From NCBI GenBank assembly GCA_032173965.1, contig JAVUNC010000004.1, positions 21,987,001 to 22,051,000 of the forward strand: a stretch of 64,000 bases of DNA. The letters are read 5' to 3'. The position numbers and the translations under genes are program-made. Under the pieces are notes generated by a model that was given only the letters and a program-made list of their open reading frames with translations, did no database searches and was not told the origin of the DNA. Source of the DNA: Sitta carolinensis (lineage: Eukaryota; Chordata; Aves; Passeriformes; Sittidae). This document shows, in pieces, positions 1 to 13,581 of this stretch. Position 1 is the stretch's first letter. Every line of letters begins with the position of its first letter.

Positions 1-3000
1 ATGCCATTGGCTGACATCAGTAGTTTTACATTTGTGTCAATGTAGAAGAGGGAGATACCTGCCCATGGTGCCACATGCTATCACAGTTATGTAAACAAAT
101 TACTGGGTTACAAAATAACAATAAAAAGCAGACAAATCATAAATTTATGAAATTGAATGGTAAGATCTTCATATATTTCCTGTTTCATTTTTTATATAAA
201 ACCCAGAATTCAATGTTGTTTTTAATAAAATCTTTTCTAACAGTGTGTATCGCTGTTAGTCAAGATAAAGACAAACAGAAATATTTTAAAAACTCTTAGC
301 TCGTATGTGATAGCACTACAAGTGGATGTTTTTGAAACTGAAAGTATTGTAGTCCATCTGTAAAGAATTGTCACTTTAATAGAAACAGCCTCCATATTAC
401 AAGACATTGTGGCAGAAGAATTTGCATCACATCTGAAAATTGCACAATTTATCTATAATTTAGAACCCATTAGGCAGAAAATGTAGTTTTCAGTCTGAGG
501 ACTTTTCATTGGAGAAATCTTCATGCATAATAGTAGCATATATAGCAGTAGTGACCTAGCAAATAAATAAAAGATTTCTGGCTTAAGCCAGCAACTTCAT
601 GCTGGAATTTAATTCCTATGTGAACCACTCGATAAAATCAAATTGCCATATCTCAGAAATACCACAGAAATGATTGGTGATAATGATTCAATTTCGGCTC
701 ATCCCTAAGAACTCAAACTTCTTGGTAGTGATAAATTCAATCCCAGAGTATTGCACTCTGGACTGTTTCAATCAAGAATGTCTTAAAAATCCCTCAAGGA
801 ACAGTTTGGACTCTCTTTGTCTTCCCACACAGCTATAAAAGGTCCAGCATCCCCCAGTAGCACAGTCACAGCATCCATGACCCAAAAATCCCCTAGGTCA
901 ATATGTATCTGAGCAGAAAAAAGAATCAGAAGAGTCTTCACTAACGGTTTTAGGTGTCTGCAATTGCAAGTCTTAGTGCAATAGTCTTTGACATGAAACA
1001 GTGCACAGAGCACTTCCTGTGATCAAGCTGAAGTCTCATCAAACATCAGTAGTGACAGAAAAAGTAGTAGGCCATAGGGTGAAAGAAGAAAAGTTCAGGT
1101 ATGTCCTTGAGGGCTAAACTCCTAAAGGAATGTCTTTATCTAGTATTTCTTCATTATGGAAAGAAAAGATGCCATGTTGCAGGAAAAGGTAAACAATTTC
1201 AGTATTGCAAGTTTCTGTCCATCCCATCCACTGCTTGCTCTCCTTTCTTGAGCACAGATGATAGCTGAGCACTTGACAGGCTTTGCAACAACACTAGAAG
1301 CACCACACATCCCATTTTCACCTGTCAATAATCTCCAGAGCTTCAAGCAGAGAAAAATAAGAGGAAAACAATATCAAACCAAACCAACCAGCCAAACAAA
1401 AAAGCACAGGGAAAAGATTAAGCCACAGAAATGAAATATTCTGGTGTCAGCAGGTGAGGAACAGAGGGCCTGAATCATGGAAATTAATTAAAATATGTTA
1501 CCAAACCTCGGAATCAACAAATTTTATATCCTTTTTGAAAATACTTCCTGATCAAGCATCAATGTATCACAAATGTCAAGTTATAAATATTAATCTTATC
1601 TTGTCACACAGCCCATCAAAATGGTTTTACAACTATTCATCCAATACAGAAAATATCTGTGCCCTTAACTGCTCATCGTCTTGTAGGATCTCTGTCCATA
1701 ACCAGGTATTATCTTGGCTCTCCAGTGTATCTCACTGTTGGCTCTTTCCAGTGTTATGTCTGTGCATATTACTTCTCTTATAGAATATTTTCCTTTCCTT
1801 TCTGCTCTTCATCACTATGTTTTTATTCCTTTGCAAACTGATGCAGGTTGTTTTATCCCTCAAATACATTCAGAGCTTTACCATAGTTAAAATAAATCAG
1901 CAAGCAGATGTGCTCTGTGCAAAGAGTAGCCTATTGATTATTACATAATTTCCTTGGGAGAGTGAGTCTTTTTCCTCTGGCACGGAGGACAGTTCAGGAG
2001 TATTGACACAGAAGTGTCAAGGATAGCAGTCAACAGCAGCGCTACTAGATTCTGTCAAAAGACAAAACATCCTGTATCAGTTTTCCTTTTCAGAAAAGTT
2101 CCTTCAAACTTTTCCTTTAGAATTAATGAGTAGACCAAGTATTTCTGAACTGAGAATTACCAAACACCTCTCTGTCCTGTATCAGTAGCTAATTTATCTA
2201 TGTTGGGTCTTAAGACAAGTATTTTCAGGATTTAGGCCTCTTCCCTGGCTCAGGATTCACAGATTAGAGCACTTCTTTTGTAGTCTTCTATAGCTGGTAG
2301 GGATCCTGATTTAAGGTCTTTGGAACAGATAGGTAGAGACAGAGGTGTATACTCAAATCATGGTACAGGCCTTATATAATGGGATCCTGGTATATGACAA
2401 CAAAAATATACAGTAAAACTGATGAGGACTCAAGGACCATTGTGAGGGATGGAATATATTTTTACTGTTCTCAGAGTTTCTTTGCCTTTTTTAGACCATT
2501 CTAAGTAGGGATTACTGTTTCTTTCAAAACTGTTTCTTGTAATCCCTTCTTCTACACCTTCATCTTATACCAAAACATTTTGAAAAGTAAGTATAAAATG
2601 AGAAAGACTGTCTTTTGTTTGTTTCTCTACCTAAAAGCAAATAAATCAAAACAGGAGCAATATACTGTAATATACTGTAATATATTATGATTTTCTGACT
2701 TTCTGTCAGGAAAGTGGGTGAAGTATTGACAAAGACTGAATAGCCACAGGACCTTTCACCTTTGTTTGAGGAAAGTTTTTATATGTCTACTTCAATTACA
2801 TGATGACCAAAAAGAAACGTAATTCTTTGATGCTTTTTTATAAAAAAATAAAATAAAAAAATTATAAAACCCCAAACTATAAAACCTTGAAAATAAATTC
2901 CCATCTTATCATTTGTTCGTTTATTTGATTCAGTGTGCCTTGTGTCTTAACTTGGAACTCGCTCATACTCTACCATAGTTTCTTTTAAAACTACTCTCTG

Positions 3001-3262
3001 AAATTCTCTGTTGCCATGTGCTAAGCTTCTGAGAGCAGTCCTACTATAGCTGATTCATCCTTTAAATATAAGGAAAAAATGATGCTGATAAACTTAAGGA
3101 AGTGTGTTAAAATGATGGTACTTTATAGATATGGCTTATGCACATATGGTGGCAGAGGAAAGCAGAGAAAGTTGTGTTTGCTGCTGAACTGTGAAAGGTA
3201 ACAAAAATAGCTCTGGAAATTAATTTTATTATAAATAAAGGATTTTCTAAATGATTAGCATT
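1..3262. other. Unique AT-rich DNA, no gene seen
   Basis: I see no recognisable gene, RNA gene or transposon. The open frames here are short (at most about 110 codons), lack recognisable domains and are rich in residues expected from random AT-rich DNA. A small 10-bp tandem duplication lies at 2661-2680. Intron or intergenic DNA fits best. Confidence 0.6.
2661..2680. repeat. 10-bp tandem duplication
   Basis: The unit TATACTGTAA occurs twice in direct succession and is followed by a third, diverged start (TATATTATGA). It is a minor local slippage product. Confidence 0.8.
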
Positions 3263-3386
3263 AAATAAAAAACAGCCACAAAACCCACAACTCCCCCAAA
3301 AGCCCAACTACAACAACAAAACCAAAAAACAAACTCAAACAAAAACCAGACCACCCCCAAAAAAACACCCCCACAAAAAACCCAAA
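3263..3386. repeat. A/C-rich low-complexity tract
   Basis: Over about 120 bp the + strand is almost entirely A and C, with runs such as CCCCCAAAA and AACAAACAAA-like stretches and very little G or T. An open frame on the minus strand over part of this tract is only a product of the composition. Similar tracts occur at 27535-27665 and 62497-62700 and, as the G/T complement, at 36572-36680 and 42411-42537. Confidence 0.85.
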
Positions 3387-3500
3387 GATGTAGCCAGTCA
3401 CCAGAAGCAATAATTACAGACACAGAACAGTGTTGTTATTTTCTACATCAAGTCTTTCAAGCACCGTCTGGGAAAGGAGCAATAGTTTCCCTTTACTAAG

Positions 3501-3501
<1 letters not shown>

Positions 3502-3541
<40 letters not shown>
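3502..3541. repeat. (TA)n microsatellite
   Basis: About 20 uninterrupted TA units. A perfect dinucleotide array of this length is expected to be polymorphic. Confidence 0.97.
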
Positions 3542-3545
<4 letters not shown>

Positions 3546-6500
3546 CTCTGTAATTTTTGAAAAACATATCACTTAACTCTTGTAAATGGCCTTTCCATAA
3601 GTGAGAATATTTATTTTTGAGCCTAAATATTATATCAAGTAATTCTGGGATATTGGCCCTACTGCAATCTGCAGGTTTATATTTTCAAGCCACATCAGAT
3701 GCTCAAAATATTTTTGTAAAACTTGTTTAATTCTGCACCCTTCTTGGTGCAAGGGTGCAAGAGTAGCCTCTGATTAAGACATTTGTGTCTACAGTTTGCA
3801 GACCACACAAAAGACACTGTGCCAGGTAGTCATCCTCATGAGACACTACTTGCACTAAGGTCCTTTTTACACATTGTCCTGGACCACTAAGCTAGTAAGT
3901 ATCCTAGTTAAGAAAAAGATGCTATATTTAGAATTTAAAAGAAAACTCTTCTGCCACATATACTCAAGCAAAAATTTCTTCCATTTCTATAGCACAACTT
4001 ATATGAAATGATATGCATATATTATGTATACATATATAGAATTAAAACTGTCTTTTAGTTATTACCTCCCTACTCATTTGCATTAAGTTCCACTCCTTAT
4101 TTTGCTTATAAAAGATTGAGGTTATTTAAGAAGTCAGTAGACATCTCAAGCCTAAACTGGAATAGAACCCTAAGCTAACTATTCCTTCATACAAAAGTTT
4201 TTGTGGGTTTTTTTTATTTTTTATTTTTTTTAAGCAGGCTACACAGACTTGAAGCAAGCATCAAGGATCATTCCCTCAAGATTGAGTAACTGGGGAGAAT
4301 TAGAGACATACTGTTATCCTCTAAGTTTCCTACTGAAAACACATAGTTAATGCCACTTCATTTTTTGATCAAGCTCCAGATATTTAAGAGATTTACTGTT
4401 CTGGCAGCTAGGAGCAACATGTCATTTTGGCAATATCTGAAGCCCTGGCATTACTTTCAAAATTGGCAGAAGATTAAAGCATTTTATTATCATCTTAAGA
4501 ACACAAGAGACTGAATTTAAAATTGCAATAGTTTAGAAATCAAAACACCTTTCCTTGGAAGAAATAAACTTCTGTGTTCTATGTGATTGCTCTTTGGAAA
4601 TTATTATGCTTGAAATTTTTTATAATCACGCTGTTAATCCAGTTTTAGAAGTTTTCTCTTTTTTTTGTATTGTATGAGTAACAGAATCAAAGCAGATTTT
4701 ATTAACAAATTCTGTGTTTGAAAGAAACATGTAGTTAACTGTCTGCTTAAGTTCGTTCGGCCTGCACTGTCTTTAAAATAATTGTCTTTTGTTCTTTATT
4801 TATTTCCCTCTATTTCCGCTGAAAAGAAATATTTTAACTTACGGTCCTTATGACTTTTCCCTCAACACTGAAATTTTAGTCTTATATTAACCACAACAGT
4901 GTTATAGTAAAATATACTCATTTTGATTTTCATCAGTTGGTCTTACATATATAGCACTTCAGAGATTCCTAAAATACTTACAAAGTATTCCCTGGCTTTT
5001 CCTCAGAGCACATTAGTTTTGCTAGGTTGCACCTCTGGCTTGCTTTTCATCTATGTTTCAGGTTGCACTGAGAAATTACAAAATGTAATACAATACAATA
5101 AACACCACATATAGTTTGTTCATACTCCCTTGAAAAAAAAATATCATAGTAAAAAAATGCTGAATTAACTGTGTCAATCCAGAAAAAAAAATTCCTTTTA
5201 CCAATACCAAAGAAGACCATCTATGATCAACAGAAAAAAAATTAATACATCTGTAAGAAATCTAGAATATGGGTATTATTAAACCTGTTTGCCTGTTGAT
5301 GCAAAGTTTTGCTCATTTTTGGTTAGTTTTTGTTTTGTTTTTTTTTTTTGTGCTCCGATCTCTATTAGACTTAATATGTAATTAGGTTCCTAAACTGCCT
5401 AGTATGGCCCTTTTTCCTCCCTAAATAAAATTTATACTTCAGTCTGCTCTGCATTTTACTTGGAAAAGTAGATATCAATTGCACCATTTTCACTTTTTGT
5501 ACTATGCGGATACAAGAATTTGGGCAGTGGAACTCTGGCCAAATGAGGGTGCCCAGTTTACTTTTCTGTTGGAAAGCCATTGCTCATATTTTCGCTGGCT
5601 ATCTGGTTTCAGACAGGCTGGTTTACCAGTTCGGTTTCTTTTGAGTAACTGATTTAATTTCTACAGCTGACAAATACACGTGATGAAAAAAAAGAGCCGT
5701 GTACTGCATGAGGAAATATGAGTAATTTCCATAACTTTTTCATTGTCCTAACAAGTAAAATGGCTTCTTTTACATCTCTGTGTTCATATTTATCCTGATA
5801 CATTAATGAGATTAAATAATAATTTTATATTTAATATTTTTCCTGAGTTTCCTATATATCTAAAATTGAAAATTACGTAGTTCTCTTGTGTTCCTGGATT
5901 ATCTTTTTTACCCATAGTTAATGGAATAATTATTTATTCAATGAAAAGTATTGCCTATTAAAGCATCATGAACACACAGCTCAAGAAACTAGAGGGAGAA
6001 AATATCTAATATTCATAAAGTGATAAAAGAAACAAAATTTTCAGATCCTTCTATTAGGAAACTACGGATTTTATGTGGATTTTTAAAAATCAAGATTATG
6101 AAACAAATCATACCCACCTCTTAGTGAGCATGCATTCCTAAAGTTCTAGGTGCCTATTGGCATAGAGAACTCAAGCGGATGCATAAACTTCAGTATGCAG
6201 ATGAGCACTGCAATACTGAATGCTAATAACCCAAACAAAGTGAAATAGAAGAAATGACAAGAATTTAATAAAGCCTGTGATTTACACCAAAATGAATGTT
6301 TCTGCTCAATGAATTTCACGATAAAAAACAATGTATTTTGCTTTTCTACACCTGCTCTATCTTCTCCTGCTTTATAGTCTGCTTTTGTCTCTGCTTAGAA
6401 CGGTACATGTGACTTCAGGATGCTTAATAAATCATAAATGTTACAAGAATCCCTCACTGGTTTCCTTACTGTACAAGAATGACAACACTGCCTTACTGGT

Positions 6501-6867
6501 TTATACTGATATTAAAATGTTGTCTATCAGATTTGATATTGTTATATCACAATTTTATGCTCTTACACTCTGATCCAAAAAAGCCTGGAAAACTGAAGGT
6601 TATTGATGAAAAGAATAATCTCCTCTGTTGACATAAAAAATACTATGTAATTTGTACTTTTTTCCAGATTAGAACAAATGTGGAATTAAATTTAATAAGT
6701 TTGAGGATTATTATATGTAAATGAGTGAGCTCAAATTGGTTTTGTCATTTTTCTTTTTTTTTTTTTTCAAACTTATTACTGCCTTATTCATCTACATGGT
6801 GTAAAAATATATTCATATAACAGTTATTCTATTTTGAGGAGTGGCTGAACTAAGATGAGAGTTGCCT
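3542..6867. other. Unique AT-rich DNA, no gene seen
   Basis: No gene or transposon is recognisable. There is a perfect 9-bp hairpin at 3734-3759 (TGCACCCTT paired with AAGGGTGCA, 8-nt loop) and T-rich runs near 4208-4232 and 5333-5350. Open frames are short and without recognisable domains. Confidence 0.6.
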
Positions 6868-7203
6868 TGGATCAGAATTAACAGGTGGGGCATTGATGCT
6901 GTGACATCACTGAGAGACGCAACAGAGATGACGAAGTCAGATCGAGAGGAGAAAGAGAGAGGTTTATTTTTTGACTTAACCTTATATACCTTTCACAGAA
7001 AGGGACCACATTGGAAGATAGAGGTTCAATGTCTTCAATTGCACTGGTCTTGGAAAATGTCTATCAATTGTCCTTCCTACTGGAAGGAATGTCAACAATA
7101 ATATTGTTTATAGAAAATCGTGAGAAACTGACTCCCAAATATGTAAACAATCAGAAGGCTACAATGAACAGCAAAAGAACAAGGCGACAGGGCATTGCTG
7201 TAG
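6868..7203 (-). mobile_element. Endogenous retrovirus LTR, antisense, approximate ends
   Basis: Read on the minus strand, this has LTR promoter and processing signals: a TATATAAGG TATA box (complement at 6980-6988), then AATAAA about 12 bp further on (complement within 6961-6968), then a pyrimidine-rich U5-like stretch. TATA and polyA signals this close are known from avian alpharetrovirus-type LTRs. TGCCT lies directly left (6863-6867) and right (7204-7208), as expected for a 5-bp target-site duplication. The left end starts TG, but the right end is not a clean CA, so that boundary is degenerate or slightly misplaced. It is most likely a solo LTR, since no gag, pol or env sequence follows. 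The family assignment rests on remembered similarity. Confidence 0.6.
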
Positions 7204-7474
7204 TGCCTCCTATAAACCACATGATCAAGAAGAATCAGATAAATATAAAGGCTTCTTTGGACAGCAGAAAGAAACCTCATGCTCATGACTGCTAATTATG
7301 GGGAACTTCAACCAACAAGATACCCACTGAGAAGGAAATAAGCTTGGGTGTGAACAATGCAGAAGGCTTCTGCAGCATGCTTTGACCTTTTCTTGATGCA
7401 GGTAATTGACAAACTGACTAGGGAAATGCTCTGCTGCATCTGTTCATCACAGGACAGAAGAAACTGTCAACGAC

Positions 7475-7837
7475 ATGAAGGCAAAGGGCAGCCTGAGCAA
7501 CAATGACTACGAATCTATGAAGTTTAAACTCTCGAAGAAAATAAACAAGAAAAGCAGAAGAATTATAAATAATGGCATTAAACCCCTGTATTTCACGAGA
7601 ACTGATTTTCAGTTGTCTAGGGATCTGCTTAGTGGGATCCCATTGCCAACAACCTTGGAAAGCAGAGACCCAGCAATGCTACTTGATTTCCAAGGGAACT
7701 TTCCTCTCTGCATTCAGACATGCAGAAAGCAAAGCAAGCATAGCAGAAGGCCAGCAGAGATAAACCATGACCTCCTATCTCAGTTTAAAAGACAAAATGA
7801 AGTACCTAGAAGATGGGTAGGGAAGCATTACTCATGA
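7475..7837 (+). pseudogene. CR1 ORF2 remnant: endonuclease C-terminus and linker
   Basis: A 120-codon open stretch corresponding to the CR1 ORF2 protein from the last endonuclease motif (the family's SDHE, here degraded to NNDY at residues 8-11) through the basic linker (KKINKKSRR near residues 20-28, then RRPAE near residues 91-95). In intact CR1 the ORF2 protein nicks target DNA and reverse transcribes the element's RNA. This piece lacks the endonuclease body, most of the RT and the conserved SDHE residues, so it cannot function. The first methionine is simply the first ATG in the open stretch, not a real start. Confidence 0.8.
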
Positions 7838-8135
7838 CAGATTTAGAAATGTTTTGCTGCAGGCAGGAATGGATTTAAGAAAATCACAGCACAGCTGGAA
7901 TTGGGAAAAATTGAGGGAGTTGAATTGGGTGAAGAGAGATTTTTTACATCCAAATTACTCAGGCAGCAAAAGACAAGAGTGTGTGGCGCAGTGTTCAGTA
8001 GGACAACAGATCTAATCATTCTGTGACACAGATGTGTCTTTCATTTATGGTGAAAAACCAAGATACTCAAAGGCCTTTTTGCCTTAGTTTTTACTGGAAA
8101 GGTCTTCCCTCTGGCCTTCCAGTTCCCCAGGGCTG

Positions 8136-8411
8136 ATGGAGGTCTGTGGTACCAAAGCAGCATCCTCAGGAGAAGAAGACAGAGCTATTATGGAAGGCAT
8201 AGGATCTGATGGGATGCTCCCCAGTGTGCTGGGGGAGCTGTTCCCTGTCACTGCAAGGACACCTCTATCAACTTTGACACAGCACAGGAGCAGAAGGAGG
8301 TTCTGCATGTTTGCAAATGAGCACAAATTACTCACTGCTTCAAGAAGGTCAAGAAGTATGGAGGGAAATACTGTCCAGTCAGCTTTGCCTCAGAACATAA
8401 GAAAGTTATGA
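8136..8411 (+). pseudogene. CR1 ORF2 remnant: start of reverse transcriptase
   Basis: In a frame shifted relative to the upstream piece, the translation contains SDGM followed by a VLGEL-like stretch. This corresponds to the GPDGMHP..VLREL segment that precedes RT in CR1. Weak matches to the next RT block continue to about 8440 in other frames. The segments in between are deleted or scrambled. No RT catalytic motif (YxDD box) is present. It belongs to the same dead CR1 copy as the linker remnant upstream. Confidence 0.65.
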
Positions 8412-8450
8412 AGCAAATTCTTCTCAAAGCCACAGCTACTCTGAGTGCAG

Positions 8451-11400
8451 AGTGAGGCATACATTCTTCAGAGATCCCTTCCTATCTAAATTATTCTATG
8501 GTTGTGATTTTTGCCCTAAACCAGCACAGTAAACTTATTGTCAAGTTCATTGGTGGAAAGAGGACCTGACACTGGTTCCTGGATTCCAAATCAGGGATTA
8601 TTTATATCCATACTGTTTAGTGCCATGAGAAATCACAATCTGATAGCTGAAAAGCTAATGTCTGCTATGTTTGAACAGATATGGTTGTACTCTCATGTTG
8701 TACATTCCTACTATTAGTGATGTAAATATCTCTTGGTACGTGTACTGTGACTAAACCTAATCATACAAGAAAATATATCCAAATTCATCTTCCTATTTGT
8801 TCTCCAAATTAAATTACTCTGAAGAAAAGAAAATGAAAGTGAACTGAAGAAACACTAAATTAGGAATGTTTATATGATATGATTAGTAATAAAATAAGCC
8901 CTTTAAGCAAGTATGTTTCTAAATCGCTAGTTTAGGTTATACATTAAATAAAAAGGAACCATTAAATGACAGTCACCTTCACTATCAAAGTGCTAACAAA
9001 TAAGCCACTATAGCTGATTCTCATATAAGTCCTTCTGGAGTAGCTTCATCACCTATAGAAAGCTATACAAGTGCCCATATTTAATAGTCTTTTAGAACTA
9101 AAAAGAAAAAAAAAAAGTGTTAATTCCAGAGATCACACTATATCTGTAACCCCAAAATGTTTCCTCTGTCTGCAACATATCATTAAACTATGATATCAGT
9201 AAATTGAAACAAATTACACAAAAGTTTGCTCCCAGCAAAATTTTCACTTAAGAGAATTGTCTATGTGCATCCCAGTGTAAGTGCTATTACACTGGTATCC
9301 AAAGAATGTTTCTCTGCATGTTACTGATTTAGCTGCATTTTTTAAGAAAACTGCAATATATATTGTAAACCTAGAAAAATATTTAGATATTAACATAATC
9401 TTAAAATTTCATCAAATACAGTCAATCAATCACAATTTTATGTAATGTTTTAAATTCCATAACATTTACTTTCTGATAATAAAATATGTATTTTAATGCC
9501 TGAAGTTGAATAAATTAAAATGATAGTATGTTTTATGAAAAGAGACTGTCTTGTTTAGCGCTATGGTTTTCAGCCCTACAGAGTGTTACAATGAAAACAA
9601 AAAGAAAATTTGTTGGAAGTGATAAGGAATCCTTCATTTAGAATGGCAATGGAAGAAACAGTTAAATTACTTTTCAGAGCAGTGATTAAAACAAAAGTAA
9701 TTTCAAGATGCAGGCTATACTTTAGGCCAGGAAGTACTTAAACTCAGGAACTAAGAAGAGCAAATGAAACTGATTGTAAACCTAAGATACTATGAGTGAA
9801 AACAGACTTGGATATGTAAGCAAAGACAAGATAAAATCACCTGTCTTAGTACACGAAATGTAGGGAAAAGCTCTTTACAGGAATTTCTCATCTTTTCCAC
9901 TTCTACCATTAAAGATTTGCCAATCCCCTCAACACTGTGGTTTTTAAAGCACGTATTTGAATGTACAATAGAACTCCTGGCCAGCTGTCTTGAACTGCAA
10001 TTCCAGAATAACATGCAAAGCACTAAAATACATTTAGGACATAATTTGTTTACACTAAAAATATGATTGTCTACTGTGTGATCCTATTTAGTGTCTCTTA
10101 CTTCATTTCTTCCCAATTGCTCCATCTCACACTATAATCGTAGCTTCTGCCTGAGACCAAAGTTAATCCTTTTCTGAAGCACATTTCCATTGAAAGCCTC
10201 TTATCTGTTCCTTTAGACTCCCCTCTTTTTTTAACAATTAATTTCGATTAACCAACTCCCTCTCCTGCACCTGTCAATTGCACAAGATCAGGATCAGTAA
10301 CTTTCTTGCTCTTCATTGCCTTTGCAAAGCAGAAATTTCTTGGGTGATTCCCAAAAGTGCTGGGAAGCAGCTGTAAATCCCATTCCATTGTTTCAGTGCT
10401 CCCTCTGCGGCACAGAAATGTCACTGGGCCAACACTAGTGCAAGATATTAGCACAAGAAGAATTCCAAAAAAGGTTCCACCAGGTTCTAGGTTTTTTCCC
10501 CCATGAAAAAGGTCATAAAATAAGCTTTTGCAAAAGAAGAAAGTGTTACTACAGCAGATATGACAGTTAAATGAATCATTCAGTCTAGAAGTTCAAGTAC
10601 TTCAATTCTTCTGGGATGCTTTTCATGGTTTCCCATATATGAATTTTATGTTTCTCCCCATCACAAAACTCCTGGAACTGGTGGCTGAAAAATCACATCA
10701 GCAAGGCTCACATATCTCAGTCACTGACATTAAGTGTATTATGAAATTTAAACAAACATACAAAACAAACAAAAAAAAGGAAACATTTGAATCCATTAAC
10801 AATAATTGTATTCTAGGATTTTTTTCATCAAGAAATCAATGCTTCTCCAGTGCTGCAAATTATTTCCTGGCTTATTGCCTTCTTTTTGGAAATTAACTCA
10901 AATTACTGATATATATTAGAAATCAAGTAGGTTTTGTAAATCTGCTGCAAAATGCCTTGCAAGTGATATATCAATGTTTTTTGGTAAAATGAACACAAAT
11001 TTAATCTGGAAAGGTAAAATGTTAAAGAAATTAAGCAACGTTTTGACTCCAGCCACTAAAATCAAAATTACAAGAACACTATGCAGGTCTATATGTGGTT
11101 CCATAACCATTTATAGCTGTCACAAGCCCTGATACTTTTATTATTATTATTTCTGTGATCCCCAGAAAGGTAAATGGGATATGGAAATTTAAGCGTCAAC
11201 ATCACTTTTTAAAATGGTATTTAATCATCTGCAGAAAAGAAACAGACCTAAAACTCTATATACAGCAGAGGAGTACATGGAATCTAGGTAGGTAACTAAC
11301 TTTGACCCTGGAAACTTTTTATGCATATGCTGCTTAACACACAGCATCTAACCCTGCAGGAGGCTCAGGAGCTCAAGCCTTGATGAAGTTGCTCAACTCA

Positions 11401-13196
11401 TTTGTGTATCCATAAACTGTTCTACATTCAACCACTAAGAAGCCTGAACCAAATGATAACATAGCAGTGACTTTTGTGCTCTCTCTTTTGATATTCAGGA
11501 ACTAATGATGTGTGCACTCCACGGGACACAGAAAACACTTTATTCTATACTCTGTGTGACAGATTTCAAACCATTTCCATAGTACTCAACACTGACTTCT
11601 TAAATGAGCTGTTGGCAGTTTCTGCTTCTTATGTTGAAGATGTATCACCATGCAGGAAAAATATGAGATTCATTCACATCCATTTTGTTTGCATGAGTCA
11701 GGTGTTTATATAATCACCATTGATTTATGCTACAAAGATAAGGCCACTGGCAATTACCAACTTTTTATCCTTAGAAGCAGTACAGCAGTTGCCGTGTTTA
11801 CATGCAGTTCATGCCTGAATAAGTATTGTTAAAGAGCTTGCTAAATTAGTTCAGGGATTCACACAGCAATTTCATCTAATTGCCATTTGTCAGAACTTTA
11901 TTACAATCACTGAATATTTTTAATCATATTAATAAAGGGAAGATGTAAACTCACAATTTCATAATGTCAAAGACTCCACAAAAAGAATTCCATGATTTAT
12001 CATTTCAAAGTACACTTGTGGTATCAAATATTGCCTGCTGCTTAAAATTACCAGCAGTTAAGGGGAAAAGCCTTTGTTCCCACTTGTGGTGTTGCTTTAT
12101 GATTTATTACTGTTTTAAATTTTGACTTGATGATTTCCTTCCTGCTATGTTCAGGCATACAAAGAATGCAGAGAGGTAGCTTCACTAAATATTGAATTTT
12201 CAGACAGTTCAACTAAAGTCAGATGAATTCAATCAAAGTGGAGAATCATCGACACCTTTTCCACCTGCCTTTTTAAAAGCAAGCTGCTGCAAATTGAAAC
12301 TTCTGCATGTACTCTAAAAAATCCCAAAGCATCAGATTGGGAAAATCAGGAGTGCATTTTCTGGATTATGATCAAGTTAATGGGAATGAGAGGCATCAGG
12401 CAGGAAAAAGATAATACAGTACATAAAATCCATGCATTGCAGCATCCACTGTTGACATTAGCCTCATATCATAGTCATTTTTTCTGACCTATATATTTCT
12501 TGCCAAATCAAAAGTTTTTAAGAGCAACTGTTTTGCTGCTGAATAATTCATACACAGTAGAGCACTAAGGTATTGCAGCTTTTTTTATTATTTTAAACAC
12601 CATGAAGAACTGAACTGGCATTATGTCCTACTAAAAATCTATGAAAATATACTAGAAGGTAATTCAGTGTTCATTCACTGCAAGGTAGTTTGATACTGTA
12701 CCTTACAGAAAGTTTAAATATGAAACTAGTCAGGCCCAGCATAAATAGGAGTAGACCTGTAGTTCAGTCTTTAGTGAAGGAAACCTGAATTACCCAGTAA
12801 TTTCAGTCACCTTTTCCTCACATGCTGCCAGTTTAATAATTAGTATATTCTGCTGTATGCAGGAAAAGATTCTGATGGGTTCAGTTTGGATTTATGAAGT
12901 TCATATACTCATTGATGAAATGGTCTTCAAAATGCAAATGATTCACTCAGAAATTATTTAAAAATACCTCTCAGCCAGTAATGATTGCAATTAAACAGTA
13001 ATTAAACAGAGATACTGTTCTGTGGAAATCATCATAATGCTTTGTTGAGACACTTGAGTTTAGAAATAAAGTTTACATAAAACATCATGGTTTACTAACT
13101 TAATATGTATATTGTGTTAAACAAAAAAGTTTGTGTTTAATCTTTTCAACTTATCTGTTGAGAAGTGTTTGGTTTTTTAAATATAAAGAAATAACG
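8451..13196. other. Long unique stretch, no gene or repeat seen
   Basis: I see no gene, RNA gene or recognisable transposon over about 4.7 kb. Open frames are under 95 codons and featureless. Some parts (for example about 12190-12330 and 12840-13030) are less biased, with balanced composition and homeodomain-type TAATTA-like cores. This would be compatible with conserved non-coding DNA but cannot be judged from one genome. Confidence 0.55.
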
Positions 13197-13216
13197 TTTT
13201 GTTGTTGTTGTTGTTT
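13197..13216. repeat. (GTT)n short microsatellite
   Basis: Four to five GTT units directly before the LTR-like region. Confidence 0.85.
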
Positions 13217-13581
13217 CACCTGACTTTACTTTGTCTCTGTCTCTGTGAAAGCTTCTGTTTCCCCCAGCCCAGCATCTGAAGAAGAGGTCAAGATCGTCTG
13301 TTCTCTTGTTCTTGTTATCTTACATATGTGGCTCTGGCCTGCTGAGGTCTTTCCTGCAGGCCAGGTTGTGAAAAATTCACAAATTCACAAACTCCTAAAC
13401 TCCTTCCCCTTTCGGACGGCATTACCTTTTATGTTAATTACATATGCTTTATTTACAACAACTCTCCAATACCTATCAAACACATCAAACAGTGTACCTT
13501 TACTCTAAACCAATTGGAAAGTGCCGCCACCACAGCAGAAGATGGAGAACAAGAGACCAAGAAGGACAGGGACACACCAAA
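13217..13581 (+). mobile_element. Older LTR-like element, left part (interrupted)
   Basis: This block is joined in sense to 14212-14340 by the nested LTR between them. It resembles an avian ERV LTR from about 13367 (starting TGTGAAAA). A direct CCAGGT lies on each side of the presumed element (13361-13366 and 14330-14335), but the right end is not a standard CA, so the true limits are uncertain. The stretch 13217-13366 may belong to it or to something else. An 87-codon open frame at 13245-13508 crosses the presumed boundary and is not a convincing gene. Confidence 0.45.

Larger units (their letters stand above)
7245..8450 (+). mobile_element. CR1 LINE fragment (ORF2 endonuclease tail to start of RT)
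   Basis: The sequence follows the CR1 ORF2 region in order. First comes the end of the apurinic endonuclease domain (a GGGGAACTTCAACCA-type segment encoding the GDFN-like motif near 7298). Next is the linker (7475-7837), then the segment preceding the reverse transcriptase (about 8180-8240, encoding SDGM), then the first RT segment (about 8335-8440). Both ends are missing and there are internal deletions and frameshifts, so it is an old, dead copy. CR1 copies usually keep the 3' end; this one does not, so it was cut by a later deletion or rearrangement. Confidence 0.85.
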
